A stretch of 64,000 nt of DNA. It comes from Bacteroides mediterraneensis (GTDB taxonomy: Bacteria; Bacteroidota; Bacteroidia; Bacteroidales; Bacteroidaceae). Under the pieces are notes generated by a model, which was given only the letters and a program-made list of their open reading frames with translations, was not told the origin of the DNA and did no database searches. The translations under genes and the position numbers were made by a program. Of this stretch, positions 63,036 through 64,000 are shown in pieces (within the stretch, counting starts at the first letter, position 1; the number at the start of each line of letters is the position of its first letter). The stretch spans positions 2,644,820 to 2,708,819 of the forward strand of contig NZ_LT635783.1 in the NCBI RefSeq assembly GCF_900128455.1. The letters are read 5' to 3'.

Positions 63036-63043
63036 TACCTTTG
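63036..63043 (+). promoter_or_regulatory. -7 element of rnpB
   Basis: TACCTTTG, ending 6 nt before the mature RNA start. The stretch 62752-63035 upstream has no gene I can recognise. Confidence 0.6.
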
Positions 63044-63049
63044 CACAGA

Positions 63050-63416
63050 GAAAGCAGCTGGTCGGTCTGTCGCTGATACTATATATAGGTAGAAGAGGAA
63101 AGTCCGGGCAACACAGAGCATCCTACTTCCTAACAGAAAGCCGCCTGCAAAGGCAGAGTAATGCAGAAGAAAATAACCGCCTCCACCCGGAGGTAAGGGT
63201 GAGAAGGTAGGGTAAGAGCCTACCAGCCGTATAGTGATATGCGGGCTGTGCATCTTAGGAGTTGTAAGGTCATGTAAACCGGCATCAACGAGGGTTGCTC
63301 GCCCCACGTCGGAGGGTGGACCGCTAGAGCCTGCCGGTGACGGCAGGCGTAGATAAATGACAGGCTCCCCTGCACCTGCAGGGTGACAGAACCCGGCTTA
63401 TAGACCGGCTGCTTTC
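63050..63416 (+). ncRNA. rnpB: RNase P RNA component (class A)
   Basis: The conserved block GAGGAAAGTCCGGGC is at 63095-63109 and its distant partner, with the CCCGGC and TAGACCGG core, is at 63385-63407. Both ends pair (GAAAGCAGCTGGTC with GACCGGCTGCTTTC) as helix P1, and a T run follows. RNase P removes 5' leaders from tRNA precursors. Length about 367 nt is normal for bacterial type A. Confidence 0.95.
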
Positions 63417-63440
63417 TTTTTCACCATAAACACACGAACC

Positions 63441-64000
63441 ATGAATGCCCGAATTAAAGCGCTGATTCATTTCCTCGACGATGGAATATGGCGCATCCGA
63501 GAAGATGAGGTGTCTCACCTCCAGTGGAAACTCTATACTTATCTCAAGATTGTCTATCTTTCCATCATCCAGTTCATCAACGACCGCATCGTGGTACGTG
63601 CCTCCGCACTGACCTACAGCACCCTGCTTTCCATCATCCCCATCCTGGCCCTGCTGTTTGCCATCGCCCGCGGCTTCGGATTCGACACCCTCATCGAGTC
63701 GCAGTTCCGGAGCGGAATGACCGGTTCGCAGGCCGAACTGATTATCAGCTGGATCAATTCCTACCTGGAACACGCCCAAAGCGGTGTCTTCATCGGCATC
63801 GGCCTCATCATGCTGCTGGGCACCATCCTGCTGCTGATTGACAATATCGAGCGCAGCTTCAACGCCATCTGGCAAGTCAAGAAACCCCGCAGCGTATTCC
63901 GGCAGATTACCGACTACTTCTCCATGATTCTACTGCTTCCTATCCTGCTGGTAGCCTCCAGCGGCCTCACTATCTTCATGACTACCTACGTGAAGGAAAT
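63441..64000 (+). CDS. YihY/BrkB-family inner-membrane protein (partial, truncated by window end)
   Basis: The first 186 residues are visible, starting MNARIKALIHFLDDGIW 24 bp after rnpB. It has a long N-terminal amphipathic part and hydrophobic helices (ALTYSTLLSIIPILALLFAIARGFGFDTLIE near 55-85; GVFIGIGLIMLLGTILLLIDNIERSFNAIWQVKKPRS near 112-150), the typical YihY/UPF0761 pattern. The family was once called RNase BN in error; its role is unclear, possibly transport. No stop within the window. Confidence 0.88.
   Translation, partial: MNARIKALIHFLDDGIWRIREDEVSHLQWKLYTYLKIVYLSIIQFINDRIVVRASALTYSTLLSIIPILALLFAIARGFGFDTLIESQFRSGMTGSQAELIISWINSYLEHAQSGVFIGIGLIMLLGTILLLIDNIERSFNAIWQVKKPRSVFRQITDYFSMILLLPILLVASSGLTIFMTTYVKE

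Overview
The window is a chromosomal segment of a gut Bacteroidaceae bacterium (Bacteroides/Phocaeicola type). Supporting signs are: promoters of the TTTG-(19-21 nt)-TAnnTTTG type instead of -35/-10 boxes, a short 286-residue primary sigma factor, SusC/Oar-like and Porin_10-type outer-membrane proteins, the NUDIX-fold AraR arabinose regulator, a fused NfnA-NfnB oxidoreductase, a 16S sequence of Bacteroides type, and few Shine-Dalgarno sequences. I see no prophage, insertion sequence, integrase or CRISPR locus; it reads as core chromosome.

Layout. 1-2.7 kb: an rRNA operon on the minus strand (16S, tRNA-Ile, tRNA-Ala, start of 23S) with two upstream promoters and a third apparent promoter between the tRNAs. 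3.3-4.2 kb: an OmpA-family lipoprotein. 4.4-15 kb: an L-arabinose regulon on the plus strand (sodium/sugar symporter, lipoprotein mutarotase, araR, araD, araA, araB, then tkt-rpiB from a separate promoter), with repeated AGTGTnA/TnACACT palindromes that are good AraR operator candidates. 15-17 kb: a ureohydrolase-fold protein and a DUF4468 protein. 17-23 kb: an NfnAB-type flavoprotein divergent from a 2-oxoacid:ferredoxin oxidoreductase operon; together they link 2-oxoacids, ferredoxin, NADH and NADPH. 23-31 kb: cell-envelope and unknown genes (porin, solute-binding protein, Gfo/Idh oxidoreductase, DUF4421-like, FadL-like, a WGGY-repeat protein).

31-38 kb: a complete biotin operon on the minus strand (bioB-A-F-G-C-D plus a DMT transporter), preceded by a small unknown ORF and a very strong terminator-like hairpin that ends just before bioB. 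38-43 kb: an S9 peptidase, a TlpA-like thioredoxin, and a BlaI/BlaR1 pair in which BlaR1 carries a C-terminal TonB domain. 43-56 kb: transporters, a large Oar-like TonB receptor, a nucleotide pyrophosphatase, ettA, panB, a HAD phosphatase and a MATE exporter. 57-64 kb: Nramp, a clostripain-type lipoprotein protease with a small secreted partner, rpoD, degP/htrA, the RNase P RNA and the start of a YihY/BrkB gene.

The most unusual signals are non-coding. Three intergenic arrays (3.0, 17.1 and 50.9 kb) share one plan: 16-bp AAAC...GTTT near-palindromes repeated at exactly 22 bp. Two lie between convergent genes and look like modular bidirectional terminators; the third lies in a divergent region where no terminator is expected. 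Other notable items are the bio leader/attenuator, a duplicated promoter cassette 2 kb apart, a 24-bp perfect inverted repeat upstream of blaI, and a hairpin whose right arm is triplicated after the kor operon.
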